DNA of 64,000 nucleotides. It comes from Nymphaea colorata. Taxonomy: Eukaryota > Streptophyta > Magnoliopsida > Nymphaeales > Nymphaeaceae. Positions within the stretch are counted from its first letter, which is position 1. Each line of letters begins with the position of its first letter. The position numbers were made by a program, and so were the translations under genes. The stretch lies in the NCBI RefSeq assembly GCF_008831285.2, contig NC_045150.1, forward strand, positions 2,306,001 to 2,370,000, in the 5' to 3' direction. Below, in pieces: positions 24,357-38,139 of the stretch. The notes beneath the pieces were generated by a model. The model was not told where the DNA came from, searched no databases, and saw nothing but the letters and a program-made list of their open reading frames with translations.

Positions 24357-24389
24357 CCCGGCGACGATTCCGATCCAGAAAGGGGACAA

Positions 24390-25966
24390 AAAGAATAAAA
24401 AGGAAAAGGGGAAAGATCAAAAGTCGAAAAGACAGGAAGAGTGAAGGGATCAGAGTTCGGGGGTTTGGTTTTCTTCTTTTCCGCGCTTTTTTTCTCTCCT
24501 CTCCCTTGTGATTGCCTGCTGGCTTCCCAGCGAAGAATGAGCGCGCGCAGAGAGAGAGAGAGACGGAGTCAATTTAAATTTCCCATCCGCAGGGAGGGAA
24601 ACCGCCAATTTTTTGACGAACCGGAGTTGTAAATAACGTATCGGTTAATGCTGCGTATCGGCTCATACAATTGTTGTGTGTCCGTCTGATGGCTCTAATT
24701 TTTTGACTTTCTAAATTTGAAACATTTAAATTAAACAAAAACATATGAACCCATATTAGCCCTGCACCATATCGATAAGGGGCCGATATCATTCCGATAC
24801 GAATAGATATTGACAAAACTTAGAAGACCTTCTCCCGTAACTTGGTGTTTCAATTTATGTTTAATATACACGACCTCTTAGATTGAGCTGAAAGCATTAA
24901 CGGATCAAATTGGATGCGTTTCCAACTAAATTGGACAGATATTCAGATCCGTAGCATGTTTGAATAAAGGCTGCGACAGGATTCGATTCAAAATCTGGCC
25001 TTGATCGATAATTCTAATTAGGAATGTACATGAATTGAGATATTGGATTACTGACTCAATTTTAAATTCATTTAGTCAGATTTGGTAAAGAAATCCAAAT
25101 CTAGTTACTAATTGAATTTAGATTATGCATGCAGCTTCATAATTGAATATGAATCCGGTGATATTCGAAGTAAACCTAATAAAGTTCGATTAAATTAAAT
25201 AGGACCATCAGATTTTATACTCCAGTCCAAATTCAATTTTAAAAGGTACGATCCAACTTTCACTATGAAATTGCATTGGCATTCAAACAAGTGGGTAAAG
25301 GATGGATCTGACCAAGTCCCAAATAGTTCAGTTTGAAGGTAAGAAATGTTTGTGTTGAAGACCAAACTCATCTTTTTGTTCTGAAGGTCTCACCTCGTTT
25401 TGCTCTAGTGTAGCTGATCAGGTTGGCAGACTGGTAAAAGTCCAATCCTCAATTCAATTTCAATTTTGTAAGTACTACCTTCTCTAGAATGTAAAAAATA
25501 GATGTGCGTCATTCTAATCAATGAATCACTCACTTCCCAACTAGGCTCCGAAGCAGCCATAAACTTCGCGAGTTGAGGAAAAAGAAGATGAACTTCATCC
25601 TCTTCAGGTCAGAGAAAAGAAAGTATTGGAAAGAAATCAACATGATAGCTTCTATACTTCTTCCTTGACTGCATTAACAGCGTTACTCTTGATACAATAT
25701 TTACAAGCTCGGTGTGAACATGTTAGCACCTGCTTATTAGAAGCGTTGGGGCTTCTGGAAGGAAATAGATACATTTTTTAACCGTTTCGAAAATGAGGGT
25801 GCTGCTGAAACATCAGAGAGAAATGTCAACTCTCTAAAAGAAGCTGGCTTTCTTTCTTCTTCCTCGAAAAGTAGAAAACAATCGATGGCAGATATTGCTT
25901 TCATGAGAAAAGAGGTACCAGGCACAGTGGTCCACCGATTACCTTGAAACATCTTTTTATCATCAG
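24390..25966. other. Nuclease promoter/5' flank and MAPKKK 3' flank
   Basis: No gene is seen. The first 200 bp carry GA-rich tracts (agagagagagagacgg at 24,549) upstream of the nuclease start. The region 24,880-25,330 is a gattcgaattt-type AT-rich repeat related to other such segments in the window. The 3' UTR of the MAPKKK gene occupies the right end. Confidence 0.5.
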
Positions 25967-28900
25967 TTATCTGTAAGGTCTGGCTGTTGGGCCATCTGGT
26001 GCAATCATCATCCTGTAAACCTCTGGATCCATGTAGATTGAGTTCACTTGCACGCGGGGAGTTACGGAGTTCTGTGTCTGGTAACTGCTACTCCTGCTTG
26101 TTGCAGAACTCACATGCGGTGGAGAGAGCAAGCCGCCAGCCACGGTGGGTCTGAACTGCCTCAATGGGCTTGATGAGGGAGAGACGGGCAAAGACATATT
26201 CCTTCTTGACAACAACTCTTCACTGTAAGGGAATGACGAGAATCTCGTTAACCTTATACAGACATCAGGAGCATAGCTAAGCAACCAACACCAGCACAGA
26301 TGGCTGACCCAGAGAAAATCAACAGTTTGGGATTTTAAGCCAAGATATGGTCTTCAATCTCAAAATTACATGAGCCCAGGAGTGGTTGATGCCAAATGAC
26401 CAACAAAGTTAACATTACCTTGAGGAAAGTGTGATTGGGCATCCCACTGAACAGTGTGGTCTGTAATCTCCATCACGGATTGGAGAATTCCTTGTGCTAC
26501 AGGTTGACCTTGTTGTTGCCTGATTAGGAGAGGTCTGCAAAGCAGAGCAAGAGATCAATCAGCGACAGAGAAAACTACCACATAAAATGTTAAATATCGA
26601 AAATGCAGTCATAGAATAAAACCAGGATGCATGAAACTCTCATTTATGACGCTACGAATAGGTTATTAGGGACATAAACAACATGTGCCTAAATTGAACT
26701 TTCAGATGGTATGCTTTTAAGTTTCGGAATAATGAGAACTACCACTAAATCAGAACACAGCAAAGCAGAAAATATAACCCTCTGATAAGTGACAAGTATC
26801 ACCAGGCTAAAAGAAACAGAAAATACAGCAAATAAACTCTTGTGGAGGGTTGACCACAGTCAGCTCCACCAAATCCTGGCCACCTGAGTGTCACCAAGAA
26901 GCGTCCAGAATGGATATCCATTTGACAAAGTATTGAAGCCAGATGTACAATCCATAAGAACCACTAATGAGAAACATGTCAACATGACATGACCATACAA
27001 GAACTATGAGCAAAACAAAAGCATATCTTAACTAATAGCAATTAGATAATTCTGGATAAAGTAAGAATAGACAAAATTTATCAGCAATGACACATCCAGT
27101 AGTTTGCTAAACAGCTCTCTCTCTCGTTCAATGTGAAGAAGAAGCAGGTTAGCCTTAGTTTCCAAAAAGAAAACAGATATAGAAGCTAACCTGCCTAGCC
27201 AGGTGTATGGACTATGGAGCCCTTTCTGGCCCTACCTTTATTGACTAACCTATTAGATGATGCAATATTTAGGACATTCTGCCATATCATTGGGAATAGA
27301 AGTCTAGGGAGAGTTTTTCTTGATTTGAGGGTCTCAATAATAACAAGTAGACAGAACTTCTTAGTAGCTGTGAGTGCTTTCATTTTTGTGGTGGAACAAC
27401 AATACTTCCTATTGAAGGAAAAAAAAAACATCTCTGACATTCTGCTCGATAGTTCCCCCATCTAGGTTTGCCTTATCAATAGTGTCATATGTTCTTATTA
27501 CTTCAAGGGAATAAGTAAATGCAGATTACAGTGCCACTAATTTTATTTGCTTTATTTCAGTTTAGATGTTCATCTGCTCCCCGTTAGCTTCAAATCATTA
27601 CACTAACAAACAGCCTATAAGTTCCAATAAGATCTCAACAGTAAGGTTATCAAAAACACACTTTTCCTGATGGTTGAAGCAATCTTGCAGTAGGGTACCT
27701 GTTAAGACTGAGAGTTGATACTGATACCATTACATTTTCCAATTATGAAAAAAGAACTTTCAGAAAAATAAAGGAAGAAAACACTTCTTAAATATACATA
27801 CCAGTGACTGGAAGCCATAAGGAGAAGTTGACCCAGGATCTGTGACTGATCTGATTATTGGAGCTTTTGTTGCAGCTTGGTCTCTTACAAAAGGATGACC
27901 GAGAAGCTGAGCTGCTGTTGGACGTAAGGAAGGATCACGTTGCAAGCATAGACTTATAAAATTCTTCCCCTCATCAGATACATAGTCAGGTATTGGTGGA
28001 ATCTCTTTGCTGTTTCCAATTTTAAATATTGCAGCAACCTGTCAAATTCAGATAATGCTGATTAATAAATTCAGGAACACGGTAACAATGAGCTCACATA
28101 CTCGAAGTTGAAAAACACAAAAATCATTTAGAAGAAGGCCCAACCCCTTCATATTGGATCCAGGGAGGTTTTGCTGTGACCATCTCAAGTACCGTACAAC
28201 CAAGACTCCATATGTCCACTGCCCAATTATAGCCATTACCGTTCATTATAACCTGTGGAAGAAGACAATACATGCAAATCATAACTGAAATATACAAAAA
28301 AAAGAAAGGAAATATCCTAAAGGGAAGTATCCAATGAAGACCATACCTCAGGAGCCATCCAATAAGGGCTTCCTTTGAAGGATAGTGGAGTAGAACAACA
28401 ATTGATCTGGAGGCAGAACAAGGAGCAATTAAAAGGTAAGAAAGTTTTCATTTACATCTGATCTAACAGACAAGCTTTAGACTTCCACTGGTACTAATAG
28501 AGAGAATCACATGACAAGTATTAACTAAAATAGTTAGCAAATCTCGTCACAACAATTCTGTAGCAAGGTTAGAAAAAGGCCCTGGTCACTAGCAAAAGAT
28601 AGAAATAAACCAGATCATGCTTCAAAGCACAAAATGGGTTGCATTTATGTATGTAAATTTAAATCCCCTCATTTATAACCAATAATTAGTGATTTGGGAT
28701 GAATATTATCAAAAGATAAGAAATGTACAAATTTATCGAGCAAGCAACACACCATTGTATATCACAAGGTTCATTCTTTCTCGCACCACTCTAGTCAGAG
28801 AAATGCATTCTACATTTTTATAGGGAGGTGACAGTGATGGACCTTTGGTGATTCACTTATTCTTCAGTATATATGTTCTTGTATGGGTTTTCTGGTTCAA

Positions 28901-31900
28901 CTTCCACCCCTAAGAACATAGTCTCAGAAACTTTTCTTATGAGTACCAAGTACTTCAATTTAGCTATTCTCTTACTATTATTTTCCCTACATGTATGAGA
29001 TTACACATTCAAGGAAAATAAAAATCAGCATCTTGATCTTAAGATCTATTTATCAAGATGATCCCCTCCACCTCTGCATTGAGACAGAGTGTACAACTGC
29101 CCTACAACTCCGTAAGAGAATGAACTACTTCTTGATGACATTTTGATGGCATGCTATATTTAATTTAAGATTCCATGAAGAGATAGTTATCTAGATATTC
29201 ATTTCAACTGTATTTAAAAATGGTTACCTTCTAACTGTATAACTTCATCCATACATTATTTTCTCTTAGTCATGAATGGTTTCAAACTCTAAAATTTGTT
29301 AAAGGCAAATTAGGATATACATGTAATCTTCATTTAAGAAATAAATACACAGCCAAATTTGCTAAGACATTTATGCAAATAGAGGCTGCACAATGGACCA
29401 TTATTTTTAAAACTTTTTACTATTTGGTGTTCAGTGTTCACTGACATACATGTTTTGCCATGCCAAAGTCTGCCAGTTTGATTACACCATTAGGATCAAC
29501 TAGGATATTTGCACCCTTGATATCCCTGCAAAATTTTGAACAGCGTATCAGTCAGAATAGATTATATTAGAGAAGTTATCATCTCTAACATATAAGAGTA
29601 TCTTAGAGAGAAATATGGCCAAATAACAAACCTGTGCACGGTCTTTCTTTTATGCAAGTAAGAAAGCCCAGAAAGAATTTGTGTGGTATAATTCCGGATA
29701 ACTGGTTCTTTAAATTGGCCATATTCTTGAAGCAATTTATGAATGGATCCTCCAGAAACATACTCAAGATAAACTGACAGTGTGGAATCATCCTGTTGAA
29801 CAAGTAAAAAAAAGACTAAGTTTGGCATGAGTTATTACAACATCCCCAAATAAATGAAATATTAATATGCCTTAAACTAAACTTTAAGAAACAACCAAAG
29901 CCTAAGTCACATGGGTACGGGTACAGATATGGGTACGGACACGACAATTTAAAAAAATGTGGGCACGGGGGTAAGGCAGGATATATGTATGTATATGTGC
30001 AAAATAACACAAAAAAATCAAAATGAAAGCAACATTTTAATAAACAAGTGATATAAATAAAAACATTATATGTTAATGAACACTAACTCTAAGAATTGAA
30101 CGAAAAGTAAGGTGGAAAAAAAATTAAATCAAAGTAAAATTAAGCAGTTTGGATCTGTAGGTATTCAAGTGTGTCTAAGTACCCATTTTGGGTACGGGTA
30201 CAGCGACACGGGTACGTGGACCCTAATGAAGTACCCATGTGACTTAGACCAAAACATATTTATAGTCCAATTTCAGCATGTGAAAACATGTCGATTCACA
30301 AGTATCAGTTTGTAAAAAATAAGTTGTAAGCAATAACAGATCCAAGTTTAATACCATATCACTGCCATAATACTGCACGATATTTGGATGTGAGAGTTGA
30401 CTAAGCAATGATATCTCCTGCATGACAGCAAGAACAATCAAAATTACTGCACTAAAGTGTCAGACACTAAAAATTGCAATTTAAAAGCACCAGAAAGAAA
30501 GAAATGTATAGATGCCCTAGGGCGGCCTTAGCCTGACTTTCTATTATAGGATTTAGTACCTGGTTCAGCTGCTTGAGACATTCCTTGGAACTTGGGTCAT
30601 CTGGTATGACGTTGACTTCTTTTATTGCACACATTTGGCCGCTCTCACTGAAAAACCAGTGATAGTCTAGTAAGAAGATTAACTAAATGCCTAATCAACA
30701 ACAAGGACAACCTTTCAAGGCTTTTGTGGCAATAATTTTTCTCATAAAAAAAAATGCATGCACAAACTACAAAGGAAACAGCCTATAAGTTAGAGATGGG
30801 CTTAGTTTTCCAACTAATATAGGAGGATATACAAAGTTACACAATCGTAACTTCAGAAGGAGAAAAACCTGTCTTGCAAAAGAAATACATGCACAAACTA
30901 CAAAGTAAAGATTGCAGATTTGCTAAAAAAGATCAACATCTAACAATGCAAGAACAGAGAATAAATTGTTCACATTCATCATGTCAAGAAAAAACAAATC
31001 TCTACATACTACAACCAGTTATTGATCATTTTTATGCACCTTCTCAATTTAAATTAAGAAAATTTTATGTAACCAAATTTCTTTGACTCATATAGTCATA
31101 TTTTTCAAGGCAACCAAATAAATATTAATGTTGTACACTATTCTGACTTAATAATTAGTACTTTCAAAAGGTATAAGTAGAATAAGATGAAATCATCATA
31201 ATTGTACTGGGAATTAGCTAACATAGGTGAGGACTAGATAAGAAGGTAAACAGTGACTAACTTGACATCTAGTTCCCCAGGAATTGTTTGAGAAAACCAG
31301 GAAAATTGAGCCAGACAGCAGGACAGGTTTATGAACTATGAGCCACAATTAAGTCATTTTTCACTATATAAACTACATATCTATCAATTGAGATCAAACT
31401 TTCCTTCCTTTTCACTTAGTTGGGAGAATGATGACAAACAACCAAATCAGATCCCTTTTTAACATCACTTAAATATATTTTTGACAAAATACAACAAATT
31501 TAGTATAACATGGAGAGTAAGTGTGATGATCTTTGCCATACTAATACAATTTCCAACAAGTAGAAGAAGAATTGACCATGAAAATTTATTCTGCCTCCGT
31601 TAATTAATACATAATCCACTAGCAGGATGGCAACTAAATGGTTCAACTTAATCTCCAAGTGGGACCCCTTGTTTGGTTTTTCTTCTATGCAGTGGCCACT
31701 TGCTAGCATGGATTCTATTGCTTCAATGCATATGCAGGAAACTGGAAAAGGAAATAGAAAAGATCCAGCAAAAGAAGATTTGAGCTTGTAAGAGTTGGCA
31801 TCAAGGAACATAATTACCTATTGAACCCAACATAAACATGTCCAAACGTCCCTCTTCCCAATAGTTTTCCTTTCTTCCACCTTGACTTGAGGCACAACTC

Positions 31901-34542
31901 ACTGTTTGTGCAACTACTTTTCGAAAATCCAGTCCTTGTGGAACTATGAGGCGTTGAAGATGTAGAAGTACTAGTGGAACAAGTTGGTGGGGGAGAAGTG
32001 GGAGAGCAAGGAAAACTTGGAGGAAGCGGCAATGGATGACACTGAAACCTGCTGTCATCTTGTCTTGATCGTGGAGATTCTGAACGTGAGGGCAAAGGAG
32101 GAGTACAAGCACCATTCACCCGCAAGCCTGGGCCAGGACTCCTGGCTCTTGGACTAGGTGCCAGTGAATGGTTCGCACTGTTTCGTCTATGGGCCAAACT
32201 GATTTTGGTATCTGTAGAAACTCTTGGTGGAGAATAAGAACTATTATGGGCAGTTGCAAAAGATAAATCCGATTCCACCTTTGGAGAAGAAGATAAGCCA
32301 AGCTTGTTGAACTGTGGTGAACCATATACGGAATGTGTAAAGCCATTATTAGGAGGCCTTACAAACTCTGATCCTGGGCTGCTTGATAGAAGCTGCTTAC
32401 TCTCTGTGAACTGTTGCTGGATTTGATGGTCATATATAGAAAATGAATTTCTTGCTTGCCTTGGAACGTCCACCCCATCTACATATCTTTGTACAAGAAA
32501 CAAAGTTTGGTTAGAATAGGACTTTTAAAGAACAGGGAAGTTCACCAAGTGTATCAAAATGAAATATTCAAGAAATAACTAAAATCTGATGAAAAACCTG
32601 GTGCAAAAATGTGCTAGCCACGTATAGAGTTCAGTGCCTTCACATCATATGATGAACTGCGCTAGTGATATATACAATTTTTATTTAAAAGTGTCGATGA
32701 CATTTAAAAGGAAAGATTAAATAGGAAAGAATAATTTACTCTTAAGAGTCTTAAGACATGTAATGCGTGCACATTTGGCAGCTTCAAAGTCAAGGACCGA
32801 CGACCATTTCATACATCTTACATAACCAAACAACGATGAATAATTAACAATTTCAAAAACTGATGAATGAACAAACATCATTTCAACTCTCACGCACTAC
32901 CAAACAGAGGGTCTGGACCAACTGCAGGGAACAGCATGAGATATGTCCGAAATTCAAATCGTTCCTTCAGCAGCTCCTATCCCACTCCCCTCCACACTTC
33001 CAGAACACCCAACGACACACGGACACAGAAACATAAAAAAAAAAAAGAACAAGAGGAAGAAAGAAGACCATAGTACCATACCGTATCATCTCGGTAAACT
33101 AAGAAACGCACGACCAAAGTACGCGCAAGACATACGGCAGTTAGAGAAACCAACAATTCAAAAAGTTAAATCAATATTTCTCGTGACCGGAAGATATCTG
33201 CAGAAACTAAAAGAAGACATGCCGAACCGACGCATATACTGGAAGCGTCCGAACAATATAGAAATAGCAGAACATAAATTATTCAAACTAAGGTTTTTGT
33301 TCAAAAAAGAGAAGGAAAAACATAATAAGAGAAAATTACATATCGACTCGGTAAAAAAGACAACGCCTTCCAAGTGAATAAAGCAATTAGAAAGTTAAAA
33401 GGCGATGGGTTTCCAAAGAGATCACAGAATCTGATGCCATCCATTCTGGAAAGCTAAAAACTCCTTCAAATTTACATTTCTCATGTTTCATCGGATCAAC
33501 CAAAAGAAGCCATCTCGAATTTCCCAAACTACGAAAATTAGAACATAAGACGACCCAATAATCCGACAAATCCCATAATTCCACATTTTCCACCATAGAA
33601 CGCTAAAAATTATTCCAAAAAAACCAATTCTAACGCAGTTGACAGAAACTTTGTTCAGCTAATATAAAAACGATAACATTCACCAGAAAACTGGACACGT
33701 AATATTTTCAAGAGAAAACGACATGTAAAACAGCAAGAAGTTACTACCGTAATTACATTCGAGGTGGGGAATTAACAATTAAACAATAGAAAATTCTCAA
33801 CTACATGCTAAAGGAATAATATGGAAACTGATTGTTCCTTTCGTAAGCACCCTAGGAAGAGAACCTGAGGGAACTAGAATTAACATAAGGTTTCATGAAT
33901 TTTAAAAATTATAAGGAATTGGGTAAACTTCAACATCGATCTAGAAAACTCCAAGCAGGAACGACACAACTCCCCTGCTTTGGTCTGAAGTGCGCAAAAA
34001 TGTCCACAAAAACGAACTGTGCAACAATTCAGCATTCGTATTGCTCATAAACCAGAAGAAAACTAAACCCAAACCACCGAGTTTCCAAAATCGATAGAAC
34101 ACTCCAAGCTTCCAATCCCTTTATTCTTGTCAATCAAACAAAAAACTATAAGCAAAACGCTCATATGACCACGATCTACCACGTACCTGGGAAAAAGATA
34201 CCCTGGATCCGAGCACGAACCCGACGAGCTGTCGCTCGAGACCGAGGAGATCAAGGAGATCTGATCCACCGGAGAGAGCGCCGACGGGGGAGGGAGCCTG
34301 TGCGTACGACTGGCCGGCTGTTCCGATTCTGATGTAAAGCCTGAACCGGTCCCCGACGGCGAGCTTAGCTCTCCAGGCCGGGGTGAATTGATGCCGCCGA
34401 AGAGGGAAACCCCCGCCGGCGCGCCGCCGGGCGGGTTAGAGCTTTTGGATTCCGCCTTGCAAGTGGCCCTGGAGGAATCAGCGTCCTTCTTCTTCTTCTT
34501 CGCCTCCTTCGGTGAAGAAGACCTCGTCCACCATGCCGGCAT
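25967..34542 (-). CDS. MEKK-type mitogen-activated protein kinase kinase kinase (MAPKKK3/5-like)
   Basis: Eleven exons: 34187-34542, 31818-32486, 30560-30647, 30355-30417, 29632-29792, 29450-29525, 28347-28406, 28145-28252, 27802-28038, 26419-26534 and 25967-26222. They give 729 aa with all phases consistent. The N-terminal half is basic and Ser/Pro-rich (start [20 protein letters not shown]). The kinase domain spans about 322-577. It has the Gly loop [14 protein letters not shown], the lysine in [18 protein letters not shown] and [17 protein letters not shown]. The catalytic HRDIKGAN straddles exons 5 and 6 (D447), followed by [18 protein letters not shown] and [13 protein letters not shown]. 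These blocks match plant MEKK-class MAPKKK3/MAPKKK5, which activate MKK4/5 downstream of receptors in immunity and development. The final residues form a Ser-rich tail. All catalytic residues are present, so the kinase should be active. MAPKKK3, MAPKKK5 and YODA lineages were not separated by alignment. Confidence 0.95.
29894..30255. mobile_element. 346-bp MITE in a MAPKKK intron, with imperfect 8-bp target duplication
   Basis: The element at 29902-30247 begins ctaagtcacatgggtac and ends gtacccatgtgacttag, a perfect 17-bp inverted repeat. The flanks are accaaagc (29894-29901) and accaaaac (30248-30255), 8 bp with one mismatch, as hAT or Mutator elements produce. It is rich in gggtacgggtac words and non-coding. 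It sits in the intron between exons 4 and 5. Confidence 0.85.
32487..34186 (-). other. Long first intron of the MAPKKK gene
   Basis: This 1.7-kb intron lies between the first two coding exons (donor cccag|gtacgt, acceptor gtacaaag|a). No coding or repeat signature was recognised in it. Long first introns of this sort may hold regulatory elements, but no specific site can be named. Confidence 0.7.
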
Positions 34543-34595
34543 GATTCCTCTAGCTATCTGCGACTTTCCAATCGTTCCATTGAGCGTTCAGGGAA

Positions 34596-34621
34596 AGAGA
34601 GAGAGAGAGAGAGAGAGAGCA
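34596..34621. repeat. GA/CT microsatellite in the MAPKKK 5' leader
   Basis: An uninterrupted (GA)n run lies about 55-80 bp upstream of the start codon. Read in the gene's direction it is a CT-rich leader tract, common in plant 5' UTRs. Confidence 0.8.
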
Positions 34622-37207
34622 AGGGGAGAGGAACAGACGGAGGAGAGTGAAGGAGAGCGCAGCGGGGGAAGGAGGAGGTTGAGGTGGTGCTTTCTTACGC
34701 AAAGTCCAAGTTGCCCTTCGGGTAATTCCAAGCATTCTGTACGCCTGTGCAAATCCTTGCGAGTTCCTTCTGCTTGGGATTCATTCGGTTTGAGGGTAAT
34801 TTGGTCATTTCATATATCAACGGAAGTTAAAAAGACAGAGGGCTTTCGCTGTCCATACGACATCAGCCTTAACGGGTTCGGGTGTGACCCGATTGACGCT
34901 GTTTCTGATCCGCCAAATCTCGGGCCCTTACTGTAGTAGACTCAGATCCGTTTAATAGGTTCTCCTTTTTCTCTCTCTTTTTATTTTGTAGGTTTTCGTG
35001 GTAGATCCGACAGGTCCAAACTCAAACTAAATTGGACTATGGGTCTGGGCATAGGCATCCGTGACCCGTTTGGTGGCCCAAAAGGAAGCGTTTGTCTTTC
35101 TTCACATTACTCGGGGATGTTTTAGACGTTTTACTTTCCTGCCAGGTGGATTTCCCTCCGAAGCTTTTAGACGAAAATACCCTCACATGAAGACGTCCGC
35201 AGAGGCCGTTTTCACCGAAGCAAGACAAGGTGTTATCGTCTTTTGGGCGAGCGCGGAAGGTGAGGGCATCGAAGTCATTTTCAGGTGCGATTGAGGACAA
35301 GCGCGTAGTTTTAAAGAGTAGGAGATGATGACGTCATCAAGCTTGCGTGCTGTACAGTTGAGGCCAGCTAAGACAGGGCGGGCCGGCGAACAGCGGTGTA
35401 TCCATCCAATGATGACGTGGAGGAGAGAGAGTGGCCTAGAGAGAGAAAGCGAGAAACACCCTACGCGTGGCGGTTTCCTCTAGATAGAATCCCCTTCGGT
35501 TGTCGCGTCATGCTCGTGCGGGACCGGGTCCTATATAAAGTTGGACCCATTTGGATCCAAATCTAGACCGACCCAAGATCCGGGCCAAAGACGACGGGTC
35601 TGGACCTTACTAAAGTTTACCCATACTTAATCCAAATATTGAACTTATTTATTTTTATCTTTGAATAAAAAAAAAGAGAATTTATGAAACCCACAACCCT
35701 TCTCTATCCCCCATGTTTTAGGTTCATAGCTTGTTTTGATTTGAGACCAATATGAACTTGTTTGGACCTAATATCTAAGAAGATAATATTCCCAATTTCA
35801 TAATAATGATAACATCAAAATCGTCCAAATGTGATAATGATTCCGTTGAATCGATCAAAACTTTGTCGGGCCCAAATTTTTCTTAATTACAATTAGGTCG
35901 TGCCAAATCCCTTCTTGGTTAAACTTATACATTTTATAGGGGCATTTGATAAGAAAAATATGGGTGTGATTATATCTACTAACTAAATCTTAGATATATA
36001 GCTACAATCATCTTTTCTTCCTTAAATAAGAATATAGTGTTATTGGAATACGTGTTATAAAAACAAATGTTTTTAAAAGTTGTTTGTAAATCAAGAAATA
36101 TAATTTCAACAATCAAACATTTCATAAAAAAAAAAACTGGAAAACCCCAGAGGCACCAACCAAGTAGTTTGAGTGCAGGAGTAGTAAAGCCAAAACGGGC
36201 TACCGAAATTGGCTGGTAGTATTTTTGCCGACCAACCCTAATGTTGGGCACAGAGTTGGGCGTGTTAGGGTTCGAATCACATGGGTGGGGGCGCACCCAC
36301 ATTTTTGGGACCCATCTCATCTTTTAAATGTACTGGCATGAGAAACACGTTTCCTGCTGTGATCAGATCAGATCATCCAAAAATAGGGCTGTTAATATCA
36401 GCAATATATATATATATATATAGCTACATGGAAGTTAGTTGCATGACCTGTAACTCTTGGTCATTTATCTTTCCAAAATGAAATGCTAAAAAAAACAAAG
36501 AGAAAATGTTGTTAATTAATGCTTAATGATTAAAATATCCTATTTCATTTTTCTCTTTGATTTTTTCTCAACGTGCCATCATGAAAAATTCAACAATTGA
36601 GATGATTTCTTATGGGGCATGCACCTAAGGATCACATACCCACCACACACATATATATAGTGTGTGCGTGTGTGAAAATTGAAAGAAAAATTATATATAT
36701 ATATATGTTATAGTTTGTGTGTACGGAAATTGAATAGTGACTATTCAAAGTCACATAGATTACTCATGAGGGCTATTTGATCATTGGTGACAAGAACACA
36801 AAAGAAAAATAAAGAAAAAAAATATTATGGGCATTTTCATCATCCAGTATTAATTAATATTTTTTTTCCTTATTTTTTTTCTCAACCATCCCTTCATTGT
36901 AATGAATCAAATGACTCTTTTGATGACCCTAGTGACTTGCATGACTAGAGACACTATATATATATATATATATAGCTTGCAAGATTGCACGTAAGAGTTT
37001 CCTTACTCTTTTGATCTCTCAATGCACAGATTCATTTAGATAAAGGAGTATACCATTTAAAGAAATAAAGGTTCAAAAATATATAGTCTGAATGCTCAGT
37101 TATGAATGCTCAGTTATGGTTTCCTTAATCAAATATTATATAACTGAATCTCTATCAACATCCCCTAGGATGTTTGCGCAACAGATAGGGTGGCGACCGG
37201 TATCAAC

Positions 37208-37373
37208 TCTTTGTATGACAAATGAGGGCCACTAGTATATAAATTAAAGTGCAGTGGAGTCAGTGCCTCAGACACTAAAAGCAAGTCTCATCTTTGTATG
37301 ACAAATAGGAGGTCACTAGTATGCAAGTTAAGGTGCAGTGGGGTCAGCACCTCAAACACTGAAAGCAAGTCTC
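37208..37373. repeat. 83-bp tandem duplication
   Basis: The units start tctttgtatgacaaat at 37,208 and 37,291. Both contain ccactagtat or tcactagtat followed by gtgcagtgg and end aaagcaagtctca. About nine differences separate the copies. Confidence 0.85.
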
Positions 37374-37416
37374 ATAACCTACGAGATGAGGGGGCGTTCT
37401 GCCTTCTACTTTTTAG

Positions 37417-37564
37417 AAGACAATGAGAAACCCCACTCACCCACAACTGAATCTCTATCAACGGTTAATAAAGTTGTTATTTTACACGATAAGACAATGA
37501 GAAACCCCACTCACCCACAACTGAATCTCTATCAACGGTTAATAAAGTTGTTATTTTACACGAT
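37417..37564. repeat. 74-bp tandem duplication
   Basis: The units begin aagacaatgagaaacccc at 37,417 and 37,491 and run to tttacacgat. The two copies look identical, so this is younger than the neighbouring 83-bp duplication. Confidence 0.95.
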
Positions 37565-38139
37565 ACATATCCGAATATGAGATACATATCAAGTTTCCTT
37601 ATAATTAAATATTAAATACATATGATCTTATCCTTTGCTGATGAGTCACATCTCTTTCCCTGACTATTTCGTATTTTCTATTTCTGGGGAAAATAGACAT
37701 TTTACCCATTCACTTATCTCTTCCAGAACTTATCATGTGTGTGTTTAATTTCGATTAATATTTTCTACATTGGAGTATTGCGTTTAATCATATTGTGATT
37801 GGACATATCGTGATTGGACTGATGTTTGCATAACAGGAGGATTTCACTTTATATATATATACATACACTAATTTTTTCACTTTCAAAATTTTGATGTTAT
37901 AAGAGCCATTAACTTTTTGAAATTAAAAATATATTTAAAATAAAAATTAGTATAATATATGTTTTCTATCATATCACTCTGAAGATCATATCTATAAAGT
38001 TAGATTATATAAAAAGAATCTTCACACTATTGAATTTTGAGGAATCTGTCTGGTATGTATCAGTTACTCATATATACAAATCGGCCGATTCTGGTACATA
38101 TTTTTGTTAATTTTGTGAAATCAGACCACACAAATGAGT

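Larger units (their letters stand above)
34736..38139. other. MAPKKK upstream region and repeat-rich spacer
   Basis: No gene is recognised. The first 800 bp are GC-richer than the rest. They contain a TATA-like ctatataaag at about 35,531 with no credible coding sequence after it. Further right are (AT)n tracts near 36,403 and 36,953 and a member of the short dispersed repeat also seen near 10,860 and 61,980. Two tandem duplications follow at 37,208 and 37,417. Confidence 0.55.

Noticed and set aside
35520-35560. TATA-like ctatataaag as a promoter
   Set aside because: No credible coding sequence or leader follows on the plus strand, and the motif is short enough to be chance.
36230-36320. Possible tRNA or SINE suggested by agggttcgaatcac
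   Set aside because: A box-B-like word is present, but no cloverleaf, correctly spaced box A, poly(A) tail or target duplication could be drawn.
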